Shown one piece after another: positions 7,975 through 15,413 of a stretch of 36,357 bases of DNA; within the stretch, counting starts at the first letter, position 1, and every line of letters starts with the position of its first letter. This DNA comes from an uncultured Oceanospirillaceae bacterium (GTDB taxonomy: Bacteria > Pseudomonadota > Gammaproteobacteria > Pseudomonadales > Balneatricaceae): positions 1 to 36,357 of the forward strand of contig CAJXNY010000046.1 in the NCBI GenBank assembly GCA_913057435.1. The letters run 5' to 3'. The notes under the pieces are model-generated. The model saw nothing but the letters and a program-made list of their open reading frames with translations. It did no database searches and was not told the origin of the DNA. The translations under genes were made by a program, and so were the position numbers.

Positions 7975-8128
7975 GCAGGTATTTGGGGTCAACCCCTCAA
8001 ACGCTCTGTAAGCACGTCTGAGGGGGCGTAATACTGACAGCACCATTGACCCGGAAACGATCAGAAAAACGCTTTGCAATGGGTTTGCAATGCATACCCG
8101 GACAGCCTCAATCGAATGCGGCGCACTC
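7975..8128. other. Convergent intergenic region with alternative hairpins and direct repeat
   Basis: Gene-free DNA between two convergent HTH genes. GGGGT (7985-7989) can pair with ACCCC (7992-7996), while the overlapping CCCCTCA (7993-7999) can pair with TGAGGGG (8019-8025); the two stems exclude each other. A direct repeat TTTGCAATG occurs at 8073-8081 and 8084-8092, eleven bases apart, about one helical turn. Their role is unknown. Confidence 0.4.
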
Positions 8129-8605
8129 TTATGGATTCTTTTTTTCCAGCAGCGAGGGTGTGTCGTCTAATGGTTGCCCCATGAAGCCATACACCCCTCT
8201 CAGAAATATTTCGATATCGTTTTCCGAAGCCTGAGCTGTGTACGCATATCCAATAGTATTTTTCAGCTGATCGGCAGTGAAAGAAAGATTTAGCTTTTCC
8301 TGTACGTTGATAACTGCAATAAGCGCTTGTTCTGCGCTTTTGTATACTAGTTCTCTTTGCAAGTTACCGTTGCTATCTAATCTTCTTCCTGTAATTAAGT
8401 AATGAGTATCCACCCCATAGCCCTGTAATTGAGATAGATATTCTGCATCAGGGGCTCTAATTCCCCTCTCATAATTGCTCTGGGCATTTTTCTTTACACC
8501 CCCGATCACGGCCATCTCTTCCTGAGACAGATTCAATCGAGTCCTTTCTTCCTTCAATCTAACCCCAAACAAGTTATTCATACCCTCTAAATCATCCTTT
8601 CGCAT
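8129..8605 (-). CDS. Phage repressor-like XRE HTH protein
   Basis: 158 residues. An XRE helix-turn-helix occupies residues 10-65 (FGVRLKEERTRLNLSQEEMAVIGGVKKNAQSNYERGIRAPDAEYL), followed by YGVDTHYLITGRR, a linker common in phage repressors. The C-terminus is helical and has no LexA-type Ser/Lys protease motif. A second in-frame ATG at residue 9 is an alternative start. It is transcribed leftward, divergent from the early operon, and a perfect TATAAT lies upstream at 8666-8661, so it is the best candidate for the lysogeny repressor. Confidence 0.75.
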   Translation of the reverse strand: MRKDDLEGMNNLFGVRLKEERTRLNLSQEEMAVIGGVKKNAQSNYERGIRAPDAEYLSQLQGYGVDTHYLITGRRLDSNGNLQRELVYKSAEQALIAVINVQEKLNLSFTADQLKNTIGYAYTAQASENDIEIFLRGVYGFMGQPLDDTPSLLEKKNP

Positions 8606-8606
8606 A

Positions 8607-8635
8607 TTGATTATCCGTTTGAGTTACTCTATATT
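8607..8635 (+). promoter_or_regulatory. Candidate early promoter
   Basis: TTGATT (8607-8612) and TATATT (8630-8635) are separated by exactly 17 bases and face the rightward early operon. A TTTGAGT repeat lies in the spacer and another copy of the motif overlaps the expected transcription start, an arrangement suited to repression. The promoter is predicted from sequence only. Confidence 0.6.
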
Positions 8636-8681
8636 CACTCAAAAGGGTGAAGTTTAAACCATTATAGCCCGCTTTTGAGTG
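8618..8681. promoter_or_regulatory. Operator-like repeats around the lysis-lysogeny switch
   Basis: CACTCAAAAG (8636-8645) and CTTTTGAGTG (8672-8681) form a perfect 10-base inverted repeat. A third, shorter copy TTTGAGT lies at 8618-8624, within the small dyad GAGT-T-ACTC (8621-8629). The copies bracket the start sites of both candidate promoters. They are likely binding sites for the repressor, the Ner-like protein, or both. Confidence 0.6.
8661..8666 (-). promoter_or_regulatory. Minus 10 box of candidate repressor promoter
   Basis: The minus strand reads TATAAT at 8666-8661, preceded by GC. No good minus 35 hexamer is found at 16-18 bases, so this promoter may be weak or activator-dependent. 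It faces the early promoter, so the two transcripts would overlap near 8642-8654. Confidence 0.5.
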
Positions 8682-8703
8682 GGTAGGTATTCAAGGGGTG
8701 AGA

Positions 8704-8979
8704 ATGCACTGGGCAGATATCTTCGCTGCGATCCGCAAGTCAGGCATGACATTAAGCGGTATTGCTAAAGAAGAGGCGGTTAGCGTCACCACCGTCTCAA
8801 GTGTTGTAAAGGGTGAGAAAACATCTCACCGAATTGCTTACGCCATAGCAGCAAAAACAGGTATCCCAACTGAAAAGTTATGGCCGGGTAAATACCTGAC
8901 ACAAGGTAACTATCAGCAAGCACGGCGCGGTCATAGCACCGGGCGGCTGCCGGAACAGAAGGGGCTGGCGAATGGATAA
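8704..8979 (+). CDS. Ner-like HTH regulator
   Basis: 91 residues starting MHWADIFAAIRKSGMTLSGIAKE. The ATG at 8704 is chosen because AAGGGG lies six bases upstream; a GTG at 8698 is an alternative. The helix-turn-helix (residues 8-65, with VTTVSSVVKGEKTSHRIAYAIAAKTGIPTEKLWPGKY) matches the Ner/Nlp family, small proteins that turn down early and repressor transcription in Mu-like phages. As the first gene of the early operon, its position agrees. The C-terminal 20 residues are a basic tail. It overlaps the next gene by eight bases. Confidence 0.85.
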   Translation: MHWADIFAAIRKSGMTLSGIAKEEAVSVTTVSSVVKGEKTSHRIAYAIAAKTGIPTEKLWPGKYLTQGNYQQARRGHSTGRLPEQKGLANG

Positions 8980-9691
8980 CCGTAATCAAACATTGGCAAT
9001 CGCCACAAGCTGGCGTCAGCAGTTTTCTGGCGGCCAGTACGCCGGTGGCGTTGTTGTTATTTACCAGGGTGAGGTTCAGGGCTGGCTGAATGAACTGCGA
9101 ACCCCACAAAGCTGGGCACCGGGCTGTATCGCCGTTGATGCACAGTGCAACCAGTGGCAGGCCGTTGGTGGTAACGCTTATGACGGCGCGGCGGGCTGGG
9201 AGGCAGTGCAGGAGGAAGGCACAGAGGTGTCCGAGACTCGGACACCTGCAGACAGCCGAAGAAGCGATCAAATGTCCGCCGGGCGGGCATTTGATGGGGC
9301 GCAGAATGCAGGCCTGCATTCTGAAGATGAGCGCCGGGAAATCCAGCGGAAGATAAAACTGAGCGACCAGAAAATAAGGCTGGGCAATCAGAAACTAAGA
9401 CTGGGCAATCAGAAACTGGTTCGGCTGTATTTGGAAATGTCTGAACGCTATCTGGATGCTCACCACCCACAGCACCAGGAAACAGTTCAGGAGTGGAATG
9501 TAAGCGAAGTGCTGATAGCGGCAATGAAACGCTATGTAGCGAAAGCCAACACGCTGAAAAGCAGTACATCAGCTGATTGGCTGGCCCACCTGGCTGAATC
9601 AGATGAACTTGCTCACCTGAAACAACTGGATGGCACTCAGGAAAAGCGCATTTCAATGAAATCGGATATGGATGCAGGTAACAGCCAATGA
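8972..9691 (+). CDS. Early phage protein with in-frame palindromes, unknown function
   Basis: 239 residues, no family recognised. Residues 1-75 form a compact aromatic-rich domain (GGVVVIYQGEVQGWLNELRTPQSWAPGC). Residues 85-118 are encoded by three consecutive palindromes (9225-9323) and look like an unstructured insertion. Residues 125-150 carry a seven-residue tandem repeat (DQKIRLG, NQKLRLG, NQKLVRL) likely to form a helix or coiled coil. The C-terminus is helical. It is translationally coupled to the Ner-like gene upstream and to the next gene by an ATGA overlap. An early regulatory or accessory role is inferred from place only. Confidence 0.7.
   Translation: MDNRNQTLAIATSWRQQFSGGQYAGGVVVIYQGEVQGWLNELRTPQSWAPGCIAVDAQCNQWQAVGGNAYDGAAGWEAVQEEGTEVSETRTPADSRRSDQMSAGRAFDGAQNAGLHSEDERREIQRKIKLSDQKIRLGNQKLRLGNQKLVRLYLEMSERYLDAHHPQHQETVQEWNVSEVLIAAMKRYVAKANTLKSSTSADWLAHLAESDELAHLKQLDGTQEKRISMKSDMDAGNSQ
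9225..9323. repeat. Three tandem-spaced palindromes inside a coding region
   Basis: 9225-9247: arms AGGTGTCCGAG and CTCGGACACCT with a one-base centre. 9267-9295: 14-base arms starting ATCAAATG with a single T:G mismatch and a one-base centre. 9302-9323: a perfect 22-base palindrome, arms CAGAATGCAGG and CCTGCATTCTG with no centre. All three keep the reading frame open. Confidence 0.9.
9380..9417 (+). repeat. 21-base tandem repeat encoding heptapeptides
   Basis: CTGGGCAATCAGAAACT occurs at 9380-9396 and 9401-9417, with a diverged copy just upstream. The period of 21 bases gives a seven-residue protein repeat (LGNQKLR), compatible with a growing coiled coil. Confidence 0.85.
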
Positions 9692-10707
9692 GTGATAGCG
9701 CAATTATCGAAGCTGCGGACGTATTCGCGCCGACTGCGGATTCCGCAGTCGACAAAAAACGACTGACTCCGGAATCCGGAGTCGAACAAGACCTGATCGA
9801 AAGAATTGTCAGCGAAGGCCAGATGCTGGAAATCAACCTGCCTGAGTCCACAGAAGATCTGAAAACATGGCTGATTGAACGAGAGAATCAGGTCGCCCGC
9901 GAGTCCGCCAGAATGGGCTTTGGCTATCTGGCGCTGAAAAGCCAGATTCCACACGGCGAATTCAAAGCCTGGCTGGACAACAACAATCTGGCCGAGAGGC
10001 GTGTGTACGAACTGATCAATGTCGCAAAAATGCTCCTGAACCTGCCGGAAAGGGATAAGCGAAAGCTGCTGAATGCGAAGAAAAGCCAGCTGATTGAACT
10101 GGCCAGAATGCCAGCAGAAAGTATCGAAGAGATTTCTGAGGCTGGCCAGCTTGATGATTTGCTCTGCTTGCCAGTGAAAGAACTGGCTAAAAAGCTGCGC
10201 AATACAGAAACCGAGCTGGACACCCAGCGCACAGAGAACAAGGAGCTAAAAGCCCGCCTGAAGAAAGAACGCGCAACCAGCCCGCTGCCTGATTTTGTGG
10301 TGGTTACCCGCCATGAATCTAACGCGATGTCGGAACAGGCACTGCTGAATATCGACGGCCTGTCTCAGCTGGCGGGTGATCTTGTTGGGCTGCACCAGGG
10401 TGCCGGTGATAAATCGGACGAGTACGAACGTTACCTGCAGATGAGTGCAACCACGCTTTCCACGCATCTGGCGGCAGTGATCGCAAAAGCCAACTCAACC
10501 CTGAATCTGCTGCGCCACAACTTGCCGCCCGAGCTGATCACCCCGATCAGCGGCGATCTGCTCTACAGCGACAGCGAATTAGAAGACGCCATCATTGACC
10601 GCGCCGACCTGGTGCGTGAGCACGAACAGCAAAGCCAGATCCGCGCCAACGAACGGGAGATGAATAAACCCCGTGGCCGTGGCCGCCCCGCAAAACCCAA
10701 ACAGTAA
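9688..10707 (+). CDS. DUF3102-like early protein with AT-hook-like tail
   Basis: 339 residues. Residues 50-120 (ESARMGFGYLALKSQIPHGEFKAWLDNNNLAERRVYELINVAKM) resemble the DUF3102 domain, found in phage proteins related to DNA binding or partition. A long coiled coil follows (LAKKLRNTETELDTQRTENKELKARLKKER). The C-terminus ends RGRGRPAKPKQ, an AT-hook-like DNA-binding tail. Residues 12-32 are encoded by two further palindromes. It lies directly before the transposase, so a role in early DNA handling or regulation is likely but unproven. Confidence 0.7.
   Translation: MSDSAIIEAADVFAPTADSAVDKKRLTPESGVEQDLIERIVSEGQMLEINLPESTEDLKTWLIERENQVARESARMGFGYLALKSQIPHGEFKAWLDNNNLAERRVYELINVAKMLLNLPERDKRKLLNAKKSQLIELARMPAESIEEISEAGQLDDLLCLPVKELAKKLRNTETELDTQRTENKELKARLKKERATSPLPDFVVVTRHESNAMSEQALLNIDGLSQLAGDLVGLHQGAGDKSDEYERYLQMSATTLSTHLAAVIAKANSTLNLLRHNLPPELITPISGDLLYSDSELEDAIIDRADLVREHEQQSQIRANEREMNKPRGRGRPAKPKQ
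9731..9783. repeat. Two further in-frame palindromes
   Basis: 9731-9751: arms CGACTGCGGA and TCCGCAGTCG around one base. 9765-9783: arms GACTCCGGA and TCCGGAGTC around one base. They encode TADSAV and TPESGV, two similar short peptides near the protein's N-terminus, and belong to the same series as the three palindromes in the gene upstream. Confidence 0.9.
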
Positions 10708-10749
10708 CCGCAATTATCTGACCACTAACCGAGACAGAGGGATTTACTC

Positions 10750-12468
10750 ATGGCCAATAACGTTGCAATTTTTCCGACCCGTAGCGACACCGGTATAGCG
10801 GTTGCAACCGACAGCATCACCCTGAATCCATGGCGTGAAGCCACGGATAAACAGCGCGAAGTAGCCCTGCTACGTGAAGCATTCCTGCGCCCCATTCTGG
10901 ATATGCTGGCCCGTAACGTGTCGGCCCGTGCGGCGATCAGTAATGTGATTGCCCATATCACTGCTCAGGACTACCCGGCGCGTTATATCGAAACCGCCAG
11001 CAAGCTGGGAAAGAAGAACAGCCACCCCAGCCGCTCCACTATTAATGCCTGGCTGAGTGCCTACCAGAAGGAAGGCCGCGCCGGGCTGCTGGACCAGCAC
11101 ACAGGCCGTCGCCGTGTTGATCAGGGCTGGGAGGCAGCCGCCTATAAACTGTACAACCTGCCCACTAAACCCAGCTGTGCAGCGGTTGCCCGCAAGCTGC
11201 GAGAAGAACACGGCTTTGATAATGCCACCGATGCCGCCGTTACCCGCTACCTGCGCAGCCTGCCTGCAGAGATGGGCGAACACAGCCCGGCCCGTGTTGG
11301 CCGCAAGCTGTACAACAACAGCGAGCGCCACTTTAAAGCCCGTACAACCGAGAATCTTAAACCCGGTGATCTGTACCAGGGCGATGGCCATACGCTGGAT
11401 GTGTATCTGGCGCACCCGGTAACCGGCGATATCTGGCGCGCTGAACTCACCGTGTGGATGGATGTGAAAAGCCGCTACATCGTGGGCTGGACCATCAGCA
11501 ATGCGGAATCCTCAATCGGCACCATTCGCTGCCTGGCGGCTACGTTGTCATTCCATGATCACGTACCGCCCATGCTGTATGTGGACAACGGCTGTGGCTA
11601 CAAAAGCCGCATGATGGACGATGACGCCGTGGGCTTTTACACCCGTCTGGGTATGGATGCCATCTTTGCACTGCCGGGTAACGCCAAGGCCAAGGGCAAC
11701 GTTGAACGCTTTTTCCGCACCATGGAACGAGATTGCAACATCTGGTTTGGCCCGGCCTTTTGTGGAGAGGGCATGGCCAGTGATATCAGCACCAAATTCG
11801 TCAACGACTGCAAGCGTGGCCTGAAGCAGCCCCCAACGCTGGAGCAGTGGTGCGAGCACTTCACCCAGTGGCTGGAGCGTTACCACAACCGCCCACACCC
11901 AGAATTCAAAGACACCACGCCCGCCGCGATCTGGGCACAGCTGGAGCGCAACCCGGTACACGTGGAGCTGGCCGAGCTGATGCGCCCCCGTGAGCTGCGC
12001 AAGGTACAGCGCGGTGCCGTTCAGCTGCATAACCGCCACTACAAACATGCTGATCTGACCCAGTGGAACCGCCAGACCGTTGCCGTTGAATACGATCTGC
12101 AGAACGACGAACTGGTGACCATCCGCACCGAAGATGGCCGCTTCCTTTGTGATGCCGAGCTGGTGAAAAAAGCCAATTACCTGCCAACCAGCCGGGTAGA
12201 AGAAGCCCGCATTAAAGCCAGTGCCGATGCCGTGAAACGGCTGGAGAAGAAAGCCGATGAGAAACGCGCCCGCGCCGGGCTGACGCTGGACCACAGCGAC
12301 ACCCTCGACGCACTGGAAGCGATCGGTGAACCGGTGCTGGGCACTCACTCAGACAGCGCGCTTGAACACCAGCCAGACGGCGTTGATCTGGATATCACCA
12401 CCCCTGTACTGAAACCCGCCGCACCTGAACAGGATGTCGCAATTAATCTGGATCTGGAGTCATTCTGA
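10750..12468 (+). CDS. MuA-like DDE transposase
   Basis: 572 residues; the phage transposase that cuts and joins phage ends during integration and replicative transposition. An HTH-rich N-terminal part (residues 30-190, including STINAWLSAYQKEGRAGLLDQHTGRRR) precedes the RNase H-fold core. The DDE residues are D212 (QGDGHTLDVYL), D279 (MLYVDNGCGYKS) and E319 (KGNVERFFRTME). The first spacing of 67 residues equals that of MuA; the second, 40, is shorter. The C-terminal Mu-type beta-barrel (RELRKVQRGAVQLHNRHYKH) and basic tail are present. It is smaller than MuA (663). GAGGG lies upstream of the ATG, and the stop overlaps the MuB-like start. Confidence 0.93.
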   Translation: MANNVAIFPTRSDTGIAVATDSITLNPWREATDKQREVALLREAFLRPILDMLARNVSARAAISNVIAHITAQDYPARYIETASKLGKKNSHPSRSTINAWLSAYQKEGRAGLLDQHTGRRRVDQGWEAAAYKLYNLPTKPSCAAVARKLREEHGFDNATDAAVTRYLRSLPAEMGEHSPARVGRKLYNNSERHFKARTTENLKPGDLYQGDGHTLDVYLAHPVTGDIWRAELTVWMDVKSRYIVGWTISNAESSIGTIRCLAATLSFHDHVPPMLYVDNGCGYKSRMMDDDAVGFYTRLGMDAIFALPGNAKAKGNVERFFRTMERDCNIWFGPAFCGEGMASDISTKFVNDCKRGLKQPPTLEQWCEHFTQWLERYHNRPHPEFKDTTPAAIWAQLERNPVHVELAELMRPRELRKVQRGAVQLHNRHYKHADLTQWNRQTVAVEYDLQNDELVTIRTEDGRFLCDAELVKKANYLPTSRVEEARIKASADAVKRLEKKADEKRARAGLTLDHSDTLDALEAIGEPVLGTHSDSALEHQPDGVDLDITTPVLKPAAPEQDVAINLDLESF

Positions 12469-13460
12469 TGGGACACGCAAAAGCACCGTTCAAACCTGTT
12501 GAAGCCCCTGCCGAGTGGCCTGCCCATTACAGCGAAGAAGCACAGCAGCTGTGCTGTGATCTGATCAGCTGGATGAACACCAACCAGCAGCGCATGAGCT
12601 GGCTGGCAAAGCTGTGCCGCGTTAATAACGGCACCCTGTATAACGCCATCAAGGGCCGTTACAACACCGACCCGATGCCACACCTGAAAAAGGCACTGGA
12701 TGCCACACGGGTGCAAGACCAGCGGACCAGCATCCGGGATATTCCGTTTGTAGAAACCACGGTATCTAAAATCGCTTTCGCCTGCTGCGAACGTGCCCGC
12801 CGTTACCGCACCTTTGCGGTGCTGTCTGGCTTTGTTGGCACCGGTAAAACGCGCAGCCTGAAAGAGTACCAGGCCCGCAACGCAAACACCCTGATGATCG
12901 AAGCCAACCCCGGCATGAGCGTGACCGCGCTGCTGTTGAACCTGGTAAAAATACTGGGCTGCAGCGTGAAGGCCAGCGCCAATCAGGATGCCAAATTCGA
13001 AGCCATTCTGGACGAGCTGCAGGGCACCGGCTCCCTGTTGATTATCGACGAAGCCGAAACCCTCACCCCCAAAGCGCTGCACTACCTGCGCCGCATCCGC
13101 GATAAAGCGGGTGTCGGCATTGTGCTGGCAGGCACTGAGGGGCTGAACGCACTGATCAAACCCGAACATGGCGAGTTCGACCAGATCCGCAGCCGTGTGA
13201 ACTTCTGGCCTAAATGCGCCCAGGGCATCAAGCGTGAAGACGCCGACGCCATTATCAGCACCGCCTTTGCCGACCTTGGCGAACTGGACGACAGCATTGC
13301 TGATCGCTTGTGGCAGTACTGCGGTGGCTCTATGCGCCTGCTGGTTGAAGATCTGATTCCCGCTATCCGTGATTACGGACTGGCCCAGCACGACACCCTG
13401 ACAGTGCAGCTGATCGACGCTGTAGCAACGCAGGCACTGTCGCTGGCAAAGCCTGACTGA
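12468..13460 (+). CDS. MuB-like AAA+ ATPase, transposition target activator
   Basis: 330 residues. The Walker A motif is GFVGTGKT (residues 121-128) and Walker B is LLIIDE (190-195), with a sensor-like GIVLAGTEGL downstream. An N-terminal HTH-like region (residues 40-65, WLAKLCRVNNGTLYNAIKG) matches MuB, which binds DNA through such a domain. MuB-type ATPases bind target DNA and stimulate the transposase. Its start overlaps the transposase stop, as in Mu A-B. Confidence 0.92.
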   Translation: MGHAKAPFKPVEAPAEWPAHYSEEAQQLCCDLISWMNTNQQRMSWLAKLCRVNNGTLYNAIKGRYNTDPMPHLKKALDATRVQDQRTSIRDIPFVETTVSKIAFACCERARRYRTFAVLSGFVGTGKTRSLKEYQARNANTLMIEANPGMSVTALLLNLVKILGCSVKASANQDAKFEAILDELQGTGSLLIIDEAETLTPKALHYLRRIRDKAGVGIVLAGTEGLNALIKPEHGEFDQIRSRVNFWPKCAQGIKREDADAIISTAFADLGELDDSIADRLWQYCGGSMRLLVEDLIPAIRDYGLAQHDTLTVQLIDAVATQALSLAKPD

Positions 13461-13502
13461 CCCAACCCTGACCACCCCAAACCCTGATCAAAGGACTGAA
13501 CC

Positions 13503-14144
13503 ATGAATGCTAAAACACAACCGTTTAACACCGCTGCATTACCCCTGGCTGGCCCCGGCCTGATGACACCCCGCAGTGGCCGGGTGCTTGATCTGGCTGC
13601 GCCCGATGCAGGCCAGATCGACATTGGCGACATCGCCCATGGCCTGAGCCGACAGGATCATTATCAGGGCCATAGCAGTGGCGATGAGATCTACAGCGTT
13701 GCCCAGCACAGCCTCTGGCTGGCCAGTTACCTCTGCCGTGCCACGGGAGACGCCAACACTGCACTGCATGGCCTGATGTGCCACGCCAGTAAAGCCTATA
13801 TCGGCACGGTTTCACCGGTGGTGGAAACCCTGCTGAGCAGCCGTAAACGTAGCGTTGACGATCTGCAGGCGACGGTACAGCGGGCGATTTACGACGCGCT
13901 GGAGATGCCCGCGTTAACGGTGCAGCAAGCCCACTGGGTATTGATCGCCAAACAGCAGGCCCAGCTGATTGAGTCACTGCAGCGGGCACCGGTCAGCATT
14001 CCTGACTGCAGTGATCTGATCGACAGCATTGCATGGGATCTGAGCCGTTGCCCGCTGATGGCCAGCCGCACTATGGATGAGCAGGCAAGCCAGTGGCAGG
14101 CGGCTCTGCTGTTACTGCGCAACGGGGAGATGTTGCATGGCTAA
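13503..14144 (+). CDS. Degenerate HD-domain protein (YfbR-like phosphohydrolase fold)
   Basis: 213 residues. The arrangement SGRVLDLAAPDAGQIDIGDIAHGLSR, YSVAQHSLWLA and LHGLMCHASKAYIGTVSPVV aligns with phage HD phosphohydrolases related to YfbR. The family's metal ligands are a His in VAQHS (kept here, H69), the HD pair, and a downstream Glu and Asp in the usual LLHDAxEAYxGD. Here HD reads CH (C93-H94), the Glu is K97 and the Asp is T102, so metal-dependent nucleotidase activity is probably lost. It may have become structural or regulatory. AAGGA precedes the ATG. Confidence 0.75.
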   Translation: MNAKTQPFNTAALPLAGPGLMTPRSGRVLDLAAPDAGQIDIGDIAHGLSRQDHYQGHSSGDEIYSVAQHSLWLASYLCRATGDANTALHGLMCHASKAYIGTVSPVVETLLSSRKRSVDDLQATVQRAIYDALEMPALTVQQAHWVLIAKQQAQLIESLQRAPVSIPDCSDLIDSIAWDLSRCPLMASRTMDEQASQWQAALLLLRNGEMLHG

Positions 14145-14586
14145 GCCCGGCACCCGTCAGGCCCGTTACGCCACCCTGCGGGTGGCCCATAAATGGGCAC
14201 AGGATACCCAGCCCGGCTGGGATGAGGATTGTTACCGTGACCTGCTGGGCCGCCATGGTGCATTGATGAAGGGGGGGCAGTTCAGCGCCACCACCATGAC
14301 TCTGCAGCAAATGGGCAGTGCCATCAAAGAGCTGAGCGAGATGGGCTTTAAGCACCACCGCCCAACCGACTGGCGCACCCCACGCATCCGCAAGATGAGC
14401 GCCATCTGGCACAAGCTGGCTGATGCTGGAGTGATAGAAAACCGCAGCACTCAGGCACTGGAAGCCTGGAGCCGCAACCAGGTGGGCAAGCTGAGCTCAC
14501 TGAACAAGGCCAGCGGCCCGCAGTTAAACACCCTGGTGGAAAGCCTCAAGCAGTGGGCCACAAGCAAAGGACTGGAGGTGTATTGA
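14137..14586 (+). CDS. GemA/Mu gp16-like protein (DUF1018)
   Basis: 149 residues from the ATG at 14137; an upstream extension in the same frame overlaps the HD-like gene and was rejected. The order QARYATLRVAHKWAQ, DEDCYRDLLGRH, TLQQMGSAIKELSEMGF, RKMSAIWHKLADAGVI and a final LNTLVESLKQWATSKG follows DUF1018, the gp16/GemA family of Mu-like early regions. GemA is reported to affect host supercoiling and early gene expression. It overlaps the genes on both sides. Confidence 0.85.
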   Translation: MAKPGTRQARYATLRVAHKWAQDTQPGWDEDCYRDLLGRHGALMKGGQFSATTMTLQQMGSAIKELSEMGFKHHRPTDWRTPRIRKMSAIWHKLADAGVIENRSTQALEAWSRNQVGKLSSLNKASGPQLNTLVESLKQWATSKGLEVY

Positions 14587-15014
14587 TGATGAGCGCGGCA
14601 GAACTGCAGGCACAGGCACTGGATGCACAGCTGATTGATGTGGATTTACTGCCTGCGGCACTGCAAGAGCTGTGCAGTGTGATCGGGCTGGATGCCACCC
14701 TGGCACTGGCAGGCCACTGGCCAGGGGTGCCGCTGTATATCCCGGCCACGGCCAGTGCTGAACACGCCATTGCTGAGGTGATCGGGCTGGAGCCGTTCCG
14801 CCAGCTGGTAAAGGTTTACCGCACCGATACCCTGCACCTGCCCAAAATCGATGCCGCTGTGCGTCAGGTAAAACACCGCGTTGTGCGCCAGCTGCGCAAC
14901 GCGGGCCGTTCTAACAGAGAGGTTGCGCTGATGTGTGGTTACACCCAGCGCTATATCGAGATGCTAAACCGGCAAGACAGGGATGATGCCCAGCCGGATC
15001 TGTTCGAGGATTGA
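14586..15014 (+). CDS. Mor-like transcription activator (Mor/C family)
   Basis: 142 residues; start is the first of two adjacent ATGs (14586, 14589) overlapping the previous stop. LPAALQELCSVIGLDATLALAGHWPG plus PLYIP and LPKIDAAVRQVKHRVVRQLRNAGRSNREVALMCGYTQRYIEML match the Mor/C family: an N-terminal dimerisation domain and a C-terminal HTH (about residues 105-135). In Mu, Mor switches on the middle promoter and C the late promoters. Only one such protein is seen here, so it may activate the late operons directly, possibly through the nested palindrome at 7557-7608. Confidence 0.9.
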   Translation: MMSAAELQAQALDAQLIDVDLLPAALQELCSVIGLDATLALAGHWPGVPLYIPATASAEHAIAEVIGLEPFRQLVKVYRTDTLHLPKIDAAVRQVKHRVVRQLRNAGRSNREVALMCGYTQRYIEMLNRQDRDDAQPDLFED

Positions 15015-15017
15015 GCC

Positions 15018-15413
15018 ATGCCGATACTGAATTACGACAGTCGCTTTGCCGGTGCCGTACGCACCGGCCATAAGCGCCAGACCATTCGCCCACGCCGTAC
15101 CCCGCCCATCAAGCCGGGCGATACGTTGTACCACTTCGCCAATATGGGCAGCCGCAACCGCCAGAGCTTGCTGGCAACAGCTTGTACCCAGGTGTGGCCG
15201 CTGACTCTGAGCGGCCAGGGGTTGCGGATCAACGGGGTTTGCCTGGACCCCTGCGATGCCGAAACCGTCGCCCGTGACGATGGCTTTAATAACTTCGCCC
15301 AACTGGAGCAGTACATCAGCGATACCTACGGCCTGCCGTTTGAGGGGGATCTGATCAAGTGGAGCTATCAGCCAGCCACTCAGGAGGCACGCCCATGCAA
15401 CAGCATGATCTGA
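15018..15413 (+). CDS. ASCH-domain protein
   Basis: 131 residues. The start PILNYDSRFAGAVRTGHKRQTIRP, followed by PIKPGDTLYHF, fits the ASCH (RNA-binding, PUA-like) fold, common as a small accessory gene in Mu-like phages. The C-terminus (DGFNNFAQLEQYISDTYGLPFEGDLIKW) is also typical. ASCH proteins are thought to bind RNA or modified nucleotides; some relatives cut acylated cytidines. The exact activity here is unknown. It starts three bases after the Mor-like stop. Confidence 0.8.
   Translation: MPILNYDSRFAGAVRTGHKRQTIRPRRTPPIKPGDTLYHFANMGSRNRQSLLATACTQVWPLTLSGQGLRINGVCLDPCDAETVARDDGFNNFAQLEQYISDTYGLPFEGDLIKWSYQPATQEARPCNSMI

Noticed and set aside
9225-9783. CRISPR array
   Set aside because: The repeats are palindromes of different sequence inside genes, with no identical repeat unit and no regular spacers.
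9057-9851. 264-codon minus-strand frame over the palindrome region
   Set aside because: Palindromes stay open on both strands, so a shadow frame is expected; it would cross two plus-strand genes that are coupled by ATGA overlap.
11548-12348. 266-codon frame antisense to the transposase
   Set aside because: Complementary shadow of a confident DDE transposase, with low-complexity hydrophobic composition.
12345-13475. Long 376-codon frame antisense to the MuB-like gene
   Set aside because: It mirrors a gene with clear Walker motifs, has no ribosome-binding site and no family-like features; GC-rich coding DNA often leaves the opposite strand open.
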